A stretch of 64,000 bases of DNA from the NCBI RefSeq assembly GCF_001921215.1, contig NZ_MSIF01000005.1:310001-374000 (forward strand), written 5' to 3'. How positions within the stretch are numbered: position 1 is the first letter of the stretch; every line of letters starts with the position of its first letter. Shown here piece by piece: positions 35,652 through 43,757 of the stretch. The notes beneath the pieces were generated by a model, which searched no databases, was not told the origin of the DNA, and saw only the letters and a list, made by a program, of their open reading frames with translations. This DNA comes from Actinophytocola xinjiangensis (GTDB taxonomy: Bacteria; Actinomycetota; Actinomycetes; Mycobacteriales; Pseudonocardiaceae). Both the position numbers and the translations under genes were made by a program.

Positions 35652-36070
35652 CCGGCATGGCGACCGACGCCAACCTCACGTGGCTGCTGGAGACCCTGGT
35701 GTCCGACACCGCGGGTGCCACGCACGCGCTCGTGCTGTCCCGGGACGGCCTGAAGCTGTGCCACACCGCTGGCCTGAGCATCGACAAGGCCGACCAGCTC
35801 GCCGCGATCGCCGCCGGTGTGCAGGCGCTCTCGCAGGGCGCGTCGGTGGAGTTCGGCGACGGCACCGGCGGCGTGCGGCAGTCGATGACCGAGTTCCACG
35901 GCGGCATCCTGTTCATCGTGGAGGCCGGTGAGGGCGCGCACCTGGCGGTGCTGGCCGAGGCCGAAGCCGACGTGGGCCTGATCGGCCACAAGATGAACGA
36001 GCTGGTCGAGCAGATCGGCGACTTCCTGATCGCCCCGCCCCGCCGGCCCCAGCACTCGCGGCCGGCATGA
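35648..36070 (+). CDS. cvnB: conservon protein B, roadblock/LC7 domain
   Basis: In this 140-residue protein NLTWLLETLVSDTAGATHALVLSRDGL ... ADQLAAIAAGVQALSQGASVEFG ... FIVEAGEGAHLAVLAEAEADVGLIGHKMNELVEQIG is a full roadblock domain. It is the likely regulator (GAP-like or scaffold) of the CvnD GTPase. The ATGA overlap with cvnA and another with cvnC imply one tightly translated operon. Confidence 0.95.
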   Translation: MTGMATDANLTWLLETLVSDTAGATHALVLSRDGLKLCHTAGLSIDKADQLAAIAAGVQALSQGASVEFGDGTGGVRQSMTEFHGGILFIVEAGEGAHLAVLAEAEADVGLIGHKMNELVEQIGDFLIAPPRRPQHSRPA

Positions 36071-36426
36071 CCCGCCGCCACCTCGACAGCGAGGGCCCCG
36101 ACCGGCTCTACACGCTGACCAGGGGCCGCAGCAGCTCCAAGGACACCAACCTGGATCTGGTCACGCTGATCGTCACCAACGGTGAGCCGGAGCCGGGGAT
36201 GCAGTCCGAGCACGTGCGGATCATGCGGATGTGCCGCGCGCCGGCGGCCGTCGTGGAGATCTCCGCCGAGCTCGGCCTGCCCGTCGGGGTGACGAAGATC
36301 CTGCTGTCGGACCTGGTCGCGGGCGGCCGGGTGACCGCGCGCAACCCGACGTCCGCCCGCGCGAACGCGCACTTGCCCGATGCCGCGATCCTGAAGAAGG
36401 TGCTCGTTGGACTCAAGAACCTCTGA
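36067..36426 (+). CDS. cvnC: conservon protein C, DUF742
   Basis: This 119-residue DUF742 protein has a winged-helix-like pattern: SRPYTLTRGRS-type start (here RLYTLTRGRSSS), EHVRIMRMCRAPAAVVEISAELGLPVGVTKILLSDLVAGGRVTA. In Streptomyces CvnC takes part in the membrane complex with A, B and D; its biochemical role is unsettled. Its end overlaps cvnD by 20 bases. Confidence 0.95.
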   Translation: MTRRHLDSEGPDRLYTLTRGRSSSKDTNLDLVTLIVTNGEPEPGMQSEHVRIMRMCRAPAAVVEISAELGLPVGVTKILLSDLVAGGRVTARNPTSARANAHLPDAAILKKVLVGLKNL

Positions 36427-37012
36427 CCCGCAGGCACACACGCCGCTGGCCAGCACAGTGACCGAGGGCCTCAAGATCGTGGTCGTCGGTGGTTTCGGGG
36501 TCGGCAAGACGACCCTGGTCCGTTCGGTGAGCGAGATCCGACCGTTGAGCACCGAGGAGACCATGACCCAGGCCGGGGTCGGGGTCGACGACAACGCCGG
36601 CGCGGTGGACAAGACGACCACGACCGTCGCGTTCGACTTCGGCCGGATCAGCCTCAACGAGCAGATGGTGCTCTACCTGTTCGGCGCGCCAGGCCAGGAA
36701 CGGTTCTGGTTCCTGTGGGACAGGCTGTTCGCCGGCACGCTCGGCGCCGTGGTGCTGGTGGACACCCGGCGCCTTGAGGACTCCTGGTACGCCATCGACC
36801 GCCTGGAGCACCACGGGACGCCGTTCATCGTGGCCCGCAACAGTTTCCCGGGCGCCGGCCACGACCTGGACGCGGTCCGCGAGGCGCTGTCGCTGGCCGG
36901 GGACGTGCCGCTGGTCGACTGTGACGCGCGGGACCGGGAGTCGGTGAAGCGGGTGCTGATCACCCTCGTCGACCACCTGTACGCGCTGTCCACGGAAGGT
37001 GCCGGCACATGA
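36407..37012 (+). CDS. cvnD: conservon protein D, Ras-like small GTPase
   Basis: In this 201-residue protein the P-loop is GGFGVGKTTLV (about residues 28-38). The switch-II region is APGQERFWFLWDRLF, VLVDTRRLEDSW follows, and the base-recognition motif is ARNSF instead of NKxD. The last is usual for this prokaryotic group. The start codon is TTG 36407 inside cvnC; a later start would remove residues before the P-loop only. It is coupled to the P450 gene by ATGA. Confidence 0.94.
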   Translation: MDSRTSDPQAHTPLASTVTEGLKIVVVGGFGVGKTTLVRSVSEIRPLSTEETMTQAGVGVDDNAGAVDKTTTTVAFDFGRISLNEQMVLYLFGAPGQERFWFLWDRLFAGTLGAVVLVDTRRLEDSWYAIDRLEHHGTPFIVARNSFPGAGHDLDAVREALSLAGDVPLVDCDARDRESVKRVLITLVDHLYALSTEGAGT

Positions 37013-38214
37013 CCGAGGCGTTGGCCAAGCTCTACGGCCCCCAGTTCCAGCGCGACCCGGGTGCGCTCTACGAGGACATCCGGCGGCGTTACGGCCCGGT
37101 CGCCCCGGTGCTGCTGGAGGGCGACGTGCCGGCGTGGTTCGTGTGCGGCTACCGCGAACTGCACCAGGTGACGACGGACGCGCAACTGTTCGCCAGGGAC
37201 ACCCGCCGGTGGAACGCGTGGGACCGCATTCCGGACGACTGGCCGCTGATGGCCTACGTGGTCTACAACCGTTCGATCATGTTCACCGAGGGCCCAGAGC
37301 ATCGCCGCCGGGCGACCGCGATCAGCGACGCGCTGGCGTCGGTGGACCAGTTCGACCTCGGCGCGCACTGCGAACGCATCGCCGACCAGCTGATCGACAA
37401 GTTCGCCGGCAGCGGCGAGGCGGAGCTGATGTCCCAGTACGCCGAGCGCATCCCGTTGCAGGCGGCGGCGGTCATGTGCGGCATGACCGAGGCCGACACC
37501 CCCGGCCTGGTCGCCGACCTGGTGGCGTCGTTGGACTCGACCGGCGCGAACTCCATGGAGGCGTTCGACCGGGTCCAGGAGACGATGCGGGTCCTGGTGG
37601 AGGACAAGCGTGAGCTGCCAGGCCAGGACGTCCCCAGTGCACTGTTGGCCGACGCCGCCAACCTCACCGGCGAGGAGATCCGCCTGGACCTGTTGTTGAT
37701 CCTGTCGGCCGCCCACCAGCACACCACGAACTGGATCGGCAACACCATCCGCCTGATGCTCACCGACGACCGCTTCGCCACCAACCTGTCCGGCGGCCGA
37801 GCCAGCGTCGGCGACGCCCTCAACGAGGTCCTCTGGCACGACACACCCACCCAGAACTACATCGGCCGTATCGCGACGCGCGACACCCGCCTGGGCGGCC
37901 AACGCATCCGCACCGGCGACCTGCTGGTCCTCGGCCTGGCGGCGGCCAACGCCGACCCGCACGTCCAGGCCGCCGACCCGGGCGCCGGCGGCAACCGCGC
38001 CCAGATGTCCTTCGGCCACGGCGAACACGGCTGCCCCTACCCCGCCCCAGAACTCGCCGAGACGATCGCGAAGACCAGCGTCGAGGTCCTGCTGGACCGC
38101 CTGCCGGACCTGACCCTGGCCGTCCCCGCCGAAGCCCTGAACTGGCGGGCGTCGGTGTGGATGCGCGCCCTGACCGCCCTCCCGGTGACCTTCACCCCGA
38201 CCTACGTCCCGTAG
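37009..38214 (+). CDS. CYP157-like cytochrome P450 without ExxR
   Basis: In this 401-residue protein the heme loop SFGHGEHGCPYPAPELAETIA keeps the axial Cys342. The K-helix reads DALNEVLWHDTP, so the otherwise universal Glu-x-x-Arg is Glu273-x-x-Trp276. Helix I is ILSAAHQHTTNWIGN, lacking the usual acid-Thr pair. CYP157 members in Streptomyces conservons are known to lack ExxR in this manner (the motif ExxLW), so this is a family trait and not decay. It is the fifth gene of the operon, overlapping cvnD by four bases, and probably works with the GTPase complex. The substrate is unknown. Confidence 0.92.
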   Translation: MTEALAKLYGPQFQRDPGALYEDIRRRYGPVAPVLLEGDVPAWFVCGYRELHQVTTDAQLFARDTRRWNAWDRIPDDWPLMAYVVYNRSIMFTEGPEHRRRATAISDALASVDQFDLGAHCERIADQLIDKFAGSGEAELMSQYAERIPLQAAAVMCGMTEADTPGLVADLVASLDSTGANSMEAFDRVQETMRVLVEDKRELPGQDVPSALLADAANLTGEEIRLDLLLILSAAHQHTTNWIGNTIRLMLTDDRFATNLSGGRASVGDALNEVLWHDTPTQNYIGRIATRDTRLGGQRIRTGDLLVLGLAAANADPHVQAADPGAGGNRAQMSFGHGEHGCPYPAPELAETIAKTSVEVLLDRLPDLTLAVPAEALNWRASVWMRALTALPVTFTPTYVP

Positions 38215-38248
38215 ACGCTCCGCGCCGTTGTGGTTCGCGTTCACCACC

Positions 38249-38746
38249 TCAGGACCAGCCGACATCAGGCACCGCGACCCACTCGACCGGGCCGGGCGGC
38301 AGCCCGGTGCCGATGGCGAACTCGACGACCACAGACCGCAGTGCCTGGACGGAGATGAACGACTCGGGTGGAAGCACGGTGTCGCCCGGGTTCCAGGCGT
38401 CATGGACGAGCGTGACGTCGTCCCGGCCGGCGGTGCCTGTCGTGCGCCAGGAGTGAAGGCGTCGCTGTTTGTCCAGGGCGACCAGTACGGCGGCGGCCAC
38501 CTGGTGGTCCCGGTTGAACTGGAACCGCAGGTTGGCCGACGCCGGCTCACCCTGGGGGGTGAGGTACAGGCTGTGCACCATGGAGTCGTCGCCCAGCGAG
38601 TCCAGCAGGTCCAGCACCGTGACCACCGCGTCCACACTGTCGAACGAGACGTTGTGGACGGCATCACGGAGGTAGAAGACCCCGGTTGCCCGCAGGTTCC
38701 GGTCGTCCGGACCGGCAAGGTCGACCGTGGCCAGCCTGGCGGTCAT
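38249..38746 (-). CDS. Imm1-like immunity protein, partner of the deaminase
   Basis: In this 165-residue soluble protein FYLRDAVHNVSFDSVDAVVTVLDLL, MVHSLYLTPQGEPASANLRFQFNRDHQVAAAVLVALD and ISVQALRSVVVEFAIGTGLPPGPVEWV fit the Imm1 immunity family, which accompanies SCP1.201/DddA-like deaminases. ATG 38746 overlaps the deaminase stop (ATGA), so toxin-like protein and partner are made from one message with translation coupled. The expected role is to bind and block the deaminase. The family name is from memory of motif style and should be checked. Confidence 0.7.
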   Translation of the reverse strand: MTARLATVDLAGPDDRNLRATGVFYLRDAVHNVSFDSVDAVVTVLDLLDSLGDDSMVHSLYLTPQGEPASANLRFQFNRDHQVAAAVLVALDKQRRLHSWRTTGTAGRDDVTLVHDAWNPGDTVLPPESFISVQALRSVVVEFAIGTGLPPGPVEWVAVPDVGWS

Positions 38747-39366
38747 GACGCGTTCCCGGTGAGTTTCACCGAGGGGCGACCGTCGGCGATTTCGCGGGGT
38801 GACCAGACTGCCAACGTGGCACCGTCGGGCAGAAGAGCCGGGACGAGGGCCGCACAGGTGTACGGGAGTTGGATCTCGGTTCCGCACACCCCGCGAGGAA
38901 AGTTGATCACAAGCACTCCCGAGCTGAGTTCGTTCTCGCGCATCAGCGCCGCCACCTTGGCCTCCACATGATCGACCACGTTGGGCCGCACCGGCGACCG
39001 CACCACACCCAGGTCGTACAAGGTGGACAGAACTCGTTCCGAGTCGTCGTCCCGCCGGCTGTCGAACCGGAACGCGTTGCCGTCCTCGTCGAAGAACAGA
39101 CCGGTCGTGATCGTGGCATCCGCGATGCTGTCATAGCGGTCGGCGGCCCACGCGGCGTCGGTGACGGCGTCGGTGAGGCTGTCCGGGCAGCCGTCCCCGG
39201 TGGTGCCTTCCGCCGATGCCGTCGGCCACCAGGATGGGATGTAGGAGCAGGCGAACCGGCCACAGCTCGGGGCGTAGAGGAAGTTCAGGACCAGCCACAG
39301 CACGGCGGCCATGACCACGATCCCGGTCAGGGACGACAGTGTCCTGCCGGCTGGTCTCAGTGCCAT
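38743..39366 (-). CDS. DddA-like (SCP1.201) cytidine deaminase with N-terminal membrane anchor
   Basis: In this 207-residue protein residues 13-31 form one membrane helix (LTGIVVMAAVLWLVLNFLY). The rest is the DddA-like fold: DHVEAKVAALMREN holds the zinc-ligand His133 and catalytic Glu135. VLVINFPRGVCG ... YTCAALVPALLPDGATLAVW holds the paired Cys161 and Cys171. Burkholderia DddA, a double-strand DNA cytosine deaminase toxin, has the matching HVE...CxxC blocks and a LPENAKMTV-like end. Here the Cys pair is further apart (nine residues between). There is no long polymorphic-toxin front; the whole protein is anchor plus deaminase. Activity and target are inferred from family. Confidence 0.8.
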   Translation of the reverse strand: MALRPAGRTLSSLTGIVVMAAVLWLVLNFLYAPSCGRFACSYIPSWWPTASAEGTTGDGCPDSLTDAVTDAAWAADRYDSIADATITTGLFFDEDGNAFRFDSRRDDDSERVLSTLYDLGVVRSPVRPNVVDHVEAKVAALMRENELSSGVLVINFPRGVCGTEIQLPYTCAALVPALLPDGATLAVWSPREIADGRPSVKLTGNAS

Positions 39367-39409
39367 GTCAGCTCGGTGGTCCAGGTTCTGACACGCGTGC
39401 GGCGCGGTG

Positions 39410-40723
39410 TCACGGGAGGTCGTCGGCTTTGGGGAGGGACAGGCGGGCGGCGGTGAAGGCCTGGATGGCTTCCAGCAGGTCGGTCGTCGTTCTGCTGGGC
39501 CGGCTGGTCCGGTGGAGGGCGATGTGGACGTGTTCGACCGAGGTCACGATGCCGTGGATTCGTTGGGCTGGTTTCAGTTCCAGTACCGGGGCCAGTGCTT
39601 CGGCGGCGCCGTCGACGTTTCCCTGTTGGACGCGGGCCAGGGCCAGCGCGCACCGCGCACCTGGTTCGTCGCCGAAGCCTCGGTCGTGGGCGGGGGCGGT
39701 GGTGAGGGCGTCGAGTGCCTCGGTCGCCAGCCGCTCGGTGTGGGGGGCTTCGTCTGCGGCCCAGGTCAGGGCGTCGGCGGCGAAGTAGAGCTGCCGGGAC
39801 CGGGGGAACCAGTAGCCGCCTCCCAGGTTGTCCAGGTCGTCCGGCTGGAACCGCTCGCGCAGTTCGGCGGCCCGGTCGATCTCGACACGCGCGTCGGCGA
39901 TGCGGCCCAGCGCCGCCAGCGCCCGTGCCTGACCGCTGCTGAGTCGGATGCTGGCACTGCCACGGCTGCGGGCGGCGGTTTCGGCGCCCTGTTCGGCGTA
40001 CCGGAGTGCGTCGTCGCGGCGGCCCGACCAGTAGGCGATCCCTGACTGCAGGCCACGTACCCAGGTGCGTAGCCCGTCGTGTCCGGCGTTGTCCGCGCAG
40101 ACGTAGGCCGTGCGGGCCTGGGTCATCGCGTCGTGGGCGGCGCCGACGTCGTGGGACACCTTGGCCATGAACCCGGTCGCGACGCCCGCGAGCAGGTACA
40201 GGTCCCGGGCCTGGTCCGGTTTCTGGCGACCTTCGAGCAGGTTGAACGCACGGTCCTGGGTGTCCACCAGGTCGCCGAGGAGCTGGATGAGCGTCTGCTC
40301 CCGGGAGGCGACCGCCAGCCGGCGGATGTCGTCTGCCAACTGGTCGATGGTTTCCGCACCCACGTTGGATGCCTCCGCTCTTGTCAGAAAATCTCGTGCG
40401 CGGTCGGCGCTCATGGCGACCACCTGCCCCTGCCAGTCGGTTCGGGCGCTGCCCCGGTCGCCGTACCGGCGGGCCGGCACCACCGCCCCGGTCCCGTACG
40501 GCGCGCCGAACAGGTGGGCCGCCGGTTCGCCGAACAGGCGTTCCAGCGCGGCCTGGGCGTGCGGGTAGGGCAGGGACTGGAGGTCTCCGGCGACCCAGCG
40601 GTAGGCCTGTCGTTCGCTCAGGTCGGTGCCGGCGGCGCGTTCGTAGCGTCGCCGGAAGTCCTCCAGGGTCAGGTGGCGTTGGCGCAGGATCTGCTCCAGC
40701 CGTGTCCGTGGCTGATCACCCAC
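39410..40723 (-). CDS. helix-turn-helix regulator with TPR repeats
   Basis: In this 437-residue protein residues 8-70 resemble an XRE-like DNA-binding domain (TLEDFRRRYERAAG ... SERQAYRWVAGDLQSLPYPHAQAALERLFG). From about 130 to the end, paired helices repeat in TPR style (QARTAYVCADNAGH, GRRDDALRYAEQGAETAARSRG, GRIADARVEIDRAAELRERF, GNVDGAAEALAPVLEL). Such regulators often sense peptides or partner proteins. It is divergent from the three-gene operon at 40904-41975 and probably controls it. The deaminase gene ends downstream of it on the same strand after 43 bases. Confidence 0.85.
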   Translation of the reverse strand: MGDQPRTRLEQILRQRHLTLEDFRRRYERAAGTDLSERQAYRWVAGDLQSLPYPHAQAALERLFGEPAAHLFGAPYGTGAVVPARRYGDRGSARTDWQGQVVAMSADRARDFLTRAEASNVGAETIDQLADDIRRLAVASREQTLIQLLGDLVDTQDRAFNLLEGRQKPDQARDLYLLAGVATGFMAKVSHDVGAAHDAMTQARTAYVCADNAGHDGLRTWVRGLQSGIAYWSGRRDDALRYAEQGAETAARSRGSASIRLSSGQARALAALGRIADARVEIDRAAELRERFQPDDLDNLGGGYWFPRSRQLYFAADALTWAADEAPHTERLATEALDALTTAPAHDRGFGDEPGARCALALARVQQGNVDGAAEALAPVLELKPAQRIHGIVTSVEHVHIALHRTSRPSRTTTDLLEAIQAFTAARLSLPKADDLP

Positions 40724-40810
40724 CGTGTACCTCCGACCCCGTTCCGTTCTCGCCTCACCGTACGCCGGCCGACCGCCTCATCAGGGCAGACGACGGGAGA
40801 AGGCGCCAGA

Positions 40811-40844
40811 CGGCAGCGGCGGCGGCGTACTGCCGCCGCTGCCG
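40811..40844 (+). promoter_or_regulatory. strong hairpin in the leader of the 40904 operon
   Basis: CGGCAGCGGCGGC (40811-40823) pairs perfectly with GCCGCCGCTGCCG (40832-40844) around an eight-base loop, 59 bases before ATG 40904. In the plus-strand leader it could act as an attenuator or block read-through from upstream. In DNA it could be part of the regulator's operator. Confidence 0.45.
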
Positions 40845-40903
40845 TGGACCGACTCTGGGTGGGGAGCCGGAAAGGCCGGCACGAGCACCGAACGGGACAC
40901 ACC

Positions 40904-41299
40904 ATGACGGAGTTGGACGCGCTGCTGGCGGAGGCCGGCCGGCGCGGTTTCCTCTGGCACCAGTTCCGGGTCGACGAGCACGGCCCGGACGTGCTCGCCG
41001 GCCTGTACCGGTGGCCGACGTGCGCGGATGTCGTGGTGCTTCTCGACGAGAACACCTCGCACGCCTACCGGGTACCGCTCGACGCGGCGGACGTGTTCGC
41101 GCCGACGCACGTCCACTGGGGCTACTACCAGCCGCCGCAGGTCAGTGCGGTGTGGGTGCTGCGCGCGCTGCTCACGATCCCCCGCCCCGACGAGCCGGGC
41201 GGGCTGGGGCCGTTGACCCCCGCACCCGAGGGCACCGTCGTGCCGGGCGCCCGGGTCCCGGTCCGACTGCGCCGACGATCAACCCTGGGGAGCACATGA
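40904..41299 (+). CDS. unknown protein, first gene of a three-gene operon
   Basis: In this 131-residue protein of no recognised family ELDALLAEAGRRGFLWHQFRVDEHGPDVLAGLYRWP, then CADVVVLLDENTSHAYRVP and HVHWGYYQPPQVSAVWVLRALLTI, look like a compact alpha/beta protein. A loose basic tail (RVPVRLRRRS) ends it. There is no membrane helix or signal. It is translated together with the next gene through ATGA at 41296. Confidence 0.65.
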   Translation: MTELDALLAEAGRRGFLWHQFRVDEHGPDVLAGLYRWPTCADVVVLLDENTSHAYRVPLDAADVFAPTHVHWGYYQPPQVSAVWVLRALLTIPRPDEPGGLGPLTPAPEGTVVPGARVPVRLRRRSTLGST

Positions 41300-41742
41300 A
41301 CGGATCCGCCCGCTATCTGGCCGTCCTGGATTCCCTTCGGGAGTTCTTCCGGGACTGTCCGATGAACTCGGAGATGTCCTCGATCCAGCTCACCGCCGAC
41401 GGCCACCCGCAGGTGATCGTCCGGTTGCGGGCGACGGACCCGGCGCTGATCGCGGCGGGGATCGTCGAATGGAGACGCACGCTCGCCCGGGGGAACACCT
41501 GGGCGTGGCGCACACCGTGCGGCACCGAGATCCACGTCGCGACCACCGGGCACGCGCCGGAGGACACCGAGGTGCCCATCACGGTGGTCGCCGGGCCGGT
41601 CCCGAACGACTGCGGTCTCGACCACGACCTGGAGCCCGGCCGGCCGGACGAACTCGGCGACGACACGCTGTACCAGTGGCTGGGCAACGAGATCGCGACC
41701 ACCTGGCCCTTCGGGCCACTACCCCATGGAGCAACCACATGA
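41296..41742 (+). CDS. unknown protein, second gene of the operon
   Basis: In this 148-residue protein YLAVLDSLREFFRDCPMNSEMSSIQLTADGHPQVIVRLRA, then IVEWRRTLARGNTWAWRTPCGTEIHVATTGHAPEDTEVPITVVAGP, suggest a small beta-rich fold. The end is acidic (LEPGRPDELGDDTLYQWLGNE). No family is recognised. ATGA overlaps at both ends bind it to its neighbours. Confidence 0.65.
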   Translation: MNGSARYLAVLDSLREFFRDCPMNSEMSSIQLTADGHPQVIVRLRATDPALIAAGIVEWRRTLARGNTWAWRTPCGTEIHVATTGHAPEDTEVPITVVAGPVPNDCGLDHDLEPGRPDELGDDTLYQWLGNEIATTWPFGPLPHGATT

Positions 41743-41975
41743 CCGCCACACCGTTCGCCCTGGTCAGCACCGAGGATCCGGACAAGGTTTTCGCCTACGG
41801 GCTCGACATCGACCTGCCGTCCGGCCGTAACGTCGTCACCTTCCGCCGGGAACCCACCGGGCAGAAACTGTTCGCCACCCACGAGTCCGTGGAATCGGCG
41901 CGGCGGCGATTCAGCGTGATCACCCCGCTGGACCTCGTCTGGGAAACGCACTGTGGCTGCGCGACCGGTGACTAG
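41739..41975 (+). CDS. unknown small protein, third gene of the operon
   Basis: This 78-residue protein reads FALVSTEDPDKVFAYGLDIDLPSGRNVVTFRREPTG and ARRRFSVITPLDLVWETHCGCATGD. The closing HCGC pair could bind metal. It overlaps the preceding stop as ATGA. The convergent membrane-protein gene ends 13 bases further on. The protein is too short and unfamiliar to name. Confidence 0.6.
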   Translation: MTATPFALVSTEDPDKVFAYGLDIDLPSGRNVVTFRREPTGQKLFATHESVESARRRFSVITPLDLVWETHCGCATGD

Positions 41976-41988
41976 TGGACAGGCCCCG

Positions 41989-42759
41989 TCAGGGGTGCGG
42001 GGTCACGCCGCCCACGCGGTTGCCCTCGGCGTCGTACGCGTCGACCGTCGCCGGTGGGGGGTTGTCGCCCGCGAGCCACCAGTCGGTCGGGCGGATGACG
42101 CGGGCGGCGTAGACGTCGCCCACGAGCGTCGCGTCGGTGGTCAGGTCCGCCACGGTGAGGGTGACCCGGGCGGTCGTGGCGGGATCGACGCGGCCGACGA
42201 CGAGCTGGTAGCCCTGCTCCGGGTCGCCTGTGACGGGGGCGGTCTGGTTGAGGTCCGCGGAGATCGGTGGCCGGAACTCGCCCAGGACGGCGAAACCGGG
42301 CTTGTACTCGCCGCCGAACTCGCAGGTGATCACCATCTCGCCGCTGTAGAGCACGGCGAGTTGGCCGGCGGCGTCGGCGAACGCGAGTTTCAGCTCGAAG
42401 GTGCCGGCCGGCTCGCCGGCCAACGCCGCATAGTCCTCGACGCCCGCGCTGTCCACGCAGCCCTGGACGAGCCCGGGGACGTCCTCGGCAGGCACCTGGA
42501 TCTGCCGCAGGCCCTCCTCGGCGGTGGTCGGGGGCGCGGCGGCGGTGGTCGTGGCCGACCCGGCCACCTGCCCGTCACTGTCACCGAGGGGGACGAACCA
42601 CATGACCAGGCCGAGGGCGACGACCGCCGTGGTCACGGTGAGAGCCGGGGCCAGCCACCGGCGCGGCGGCGGTTGGCTCGCGGCGCGGACGAGGGTGGCG
42701 CGGATCCGGGCGTGCCGGTGGGGCGGCAGGTCGCGGGCCGGCGGCAGTGTGGTGTTCAT
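41989..42759 (-). CDS. membrane-anchored protein following an ECF sigma factor
   Basis: 256 residues. A basic, Pro/His-rich cytoplasmic part of about 38 residues, one helix (WLAPALTVTTAVVALGLVMWFVPL) and an external domain of about 195 residues with two Cys (GCVDSAG; ITCEFGG). Because it begins in the sigma gene's stop (TGATG), it is placed like an anti-sigma factor. It has no zinc anti-sigma HxxxCxxC motif, so that role is only a possibility by position. Confidence 0.7.
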   Translation of the reverse strand: MNTTLPPARDLPPHRHARIRATLVRAASQPPPRRWLAPALTVTTAVVALGLVMWFVPLGDSDGQVAGSATTTAAAPPTTAEEGLRQIQVPAEDVPGLVQGCVDSAGVEDYAALAGEPAGTFELKLAFADAAGQLAVLYSGEMVITCEFGGEYKPGFAVLGEFRPPISADLNQTAPVTGDPEQGYQLVVGRVDPATTARVTLTVADLTTDATLVGDVYAARVIRPTDWWLAGDNPPPATVDAYDAEGNRVGGVTPHP

Positions 42760-43346
42760 CAGAGAGCCTCCTCCGGGGTGGTGAGCGCGACGACGGGCGC
42801 TGTGAGCTGGTCACGGAGCCGGGCGCGGGCCTTGCTGACCCGCGCCCGCACGCTGACCTCGGCGATCCCCAGCACCGCGGCGGCGTCGGCGTAGGACACG
42901 CCGGACCACACGCACAGGCTGAGTGCTTCCCGCTGGTTGCGGGGAAGTTCCCGCACCGCCGCCAGCAGCTCGGTCATGCGTCGTTCGTCGTCGATGCGGC
43001 GGGCGACGTCCTCGGCGTGGTCGGGGATGTCCTCAATCGGCAGTCGCTGGGTGGTGCGCAGCCATCTGGTCACCGAGCGGTGGTGCGAGTGCACCACGTT
43101 GGTGGCCACGCCGAGCAGCCACGGCAGCGCCGAGTCGTTGGTCAGCCGCACCCGCGCCCGTTTGCGCCAGGCCAGGAGAAAGACGGCTTGCGTCAGGTCC
43201 TCGGCCGCTCCCCAGGACCCGACGAGCCGGAAGCAGTGGTTGTAGACCGCACGCGCGTGGCGGTCGAACAGCAGGCCGAAGGCCCCGCCGTCGCCGCCGC
43301 GGGCGGTGTCCCACAGCTCCCGGTCCGTCCGGTTGTCGATCGTCAT
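42759..43346 (-). CDS. ECF-family RNA polymerase sigma factor
   Basis: In this 195-residue protein region 2 reads FGLLFDRHARAVYNHCFRLVGSWGAAEDLTQAVFLLAWRKR. Region 4 reads LPRNQREALSLCVWSGVSYADAAAVLGIAEVSVRARVSKARARLRD. The linker is short and no extra C-terminal domain follows. It directs transcription of a small regulon under control of a partner, likely the overlapping membrane protein. ATG 43346 (MTIDNRTDRELWD) is the clear start. Confidence 0.93.
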   Translation of the reverse strand: MTIDNRTDRELWDTARGGDGGAFGLLFDRHARAVYNHCFRLVGSWGAAEDLTQAVFLLAWRKRARVRLTNDSALPWLLGVATNVVHSHHRSVTRWLRTTQRLPIEDIPDHAEDVARRIDDERRMTELLAAVRELPRNQREALSLCVWSGVSYADAAAVLGIAEVSVRARVSKARARLRDQLTAPVVALTTPEEAL

Positions 43347-43388
43347 GTCAGGTAGTGCCCACCACGACCGGAAGTGTTGCCTACCGCG

Positions 43389-43757
43389 CTACAGCTCCTC
43401 GGGAGGTGGCAGCGGATCGAAGTCGGGGTCGTCCTCGATGGCGGTTCGGGTGGCTTCCTGGTTCTCGTCGATCATGCGGGTGAGCAGGCCCTGGAGGAGG
43501 GCGGCGTTCGGGGACTCGCCGGCGAAGATCGCCGGCCAGGTGTCGTCGCCCTCGGAGACCAGGCGGGCGAGTTCCTCCATGTCGAAGCCGAGGTCGCCGG
43601 CCTGCGCGGCCTCCTGGAGGTCGCGCAGTTCCTCCGGGGTCGGCTCGTTGTCGCGTTGGAAGCGGGCGAGGTCCTGCCTGGTCTGGGTGACGAGTTCGTC
43701 GAACTGGGCGCTGGCCTCGCGGAACTGGTCCTCCAGGCTGGAGAAGTCGCTGGTCAC
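43389..43757 (-). CDS. acidic helical protein linked to an ESX-type substrate
   Basis: In this 122-residue protein FSSLEDQFREASAQFDELVTQTRQDLARFQRD and PEELRDLQEAAQAGDLGFDMEELARLVSEGDD are amphipathic helices with few Gly, like small partners of type VII secretion. The end is strongly acidic (DDPDFDPLPPPEEL). GTG 43757 overlaps the preceding gene's stop. A chaperone or co-secreted role is inference from pairing. Confidence 0.65.
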   Translation of the reverse strand: MTSDFSSLEDQFREASAQFDELVTQTRQDLARFQRDNEPTPEELRDLQEAAQAGDLGFDMEELARLVSEGDDTWPAIFAGESPNAALLQGLLTRMIDENQEATRTAIEDDPDFDPLPPPEEL

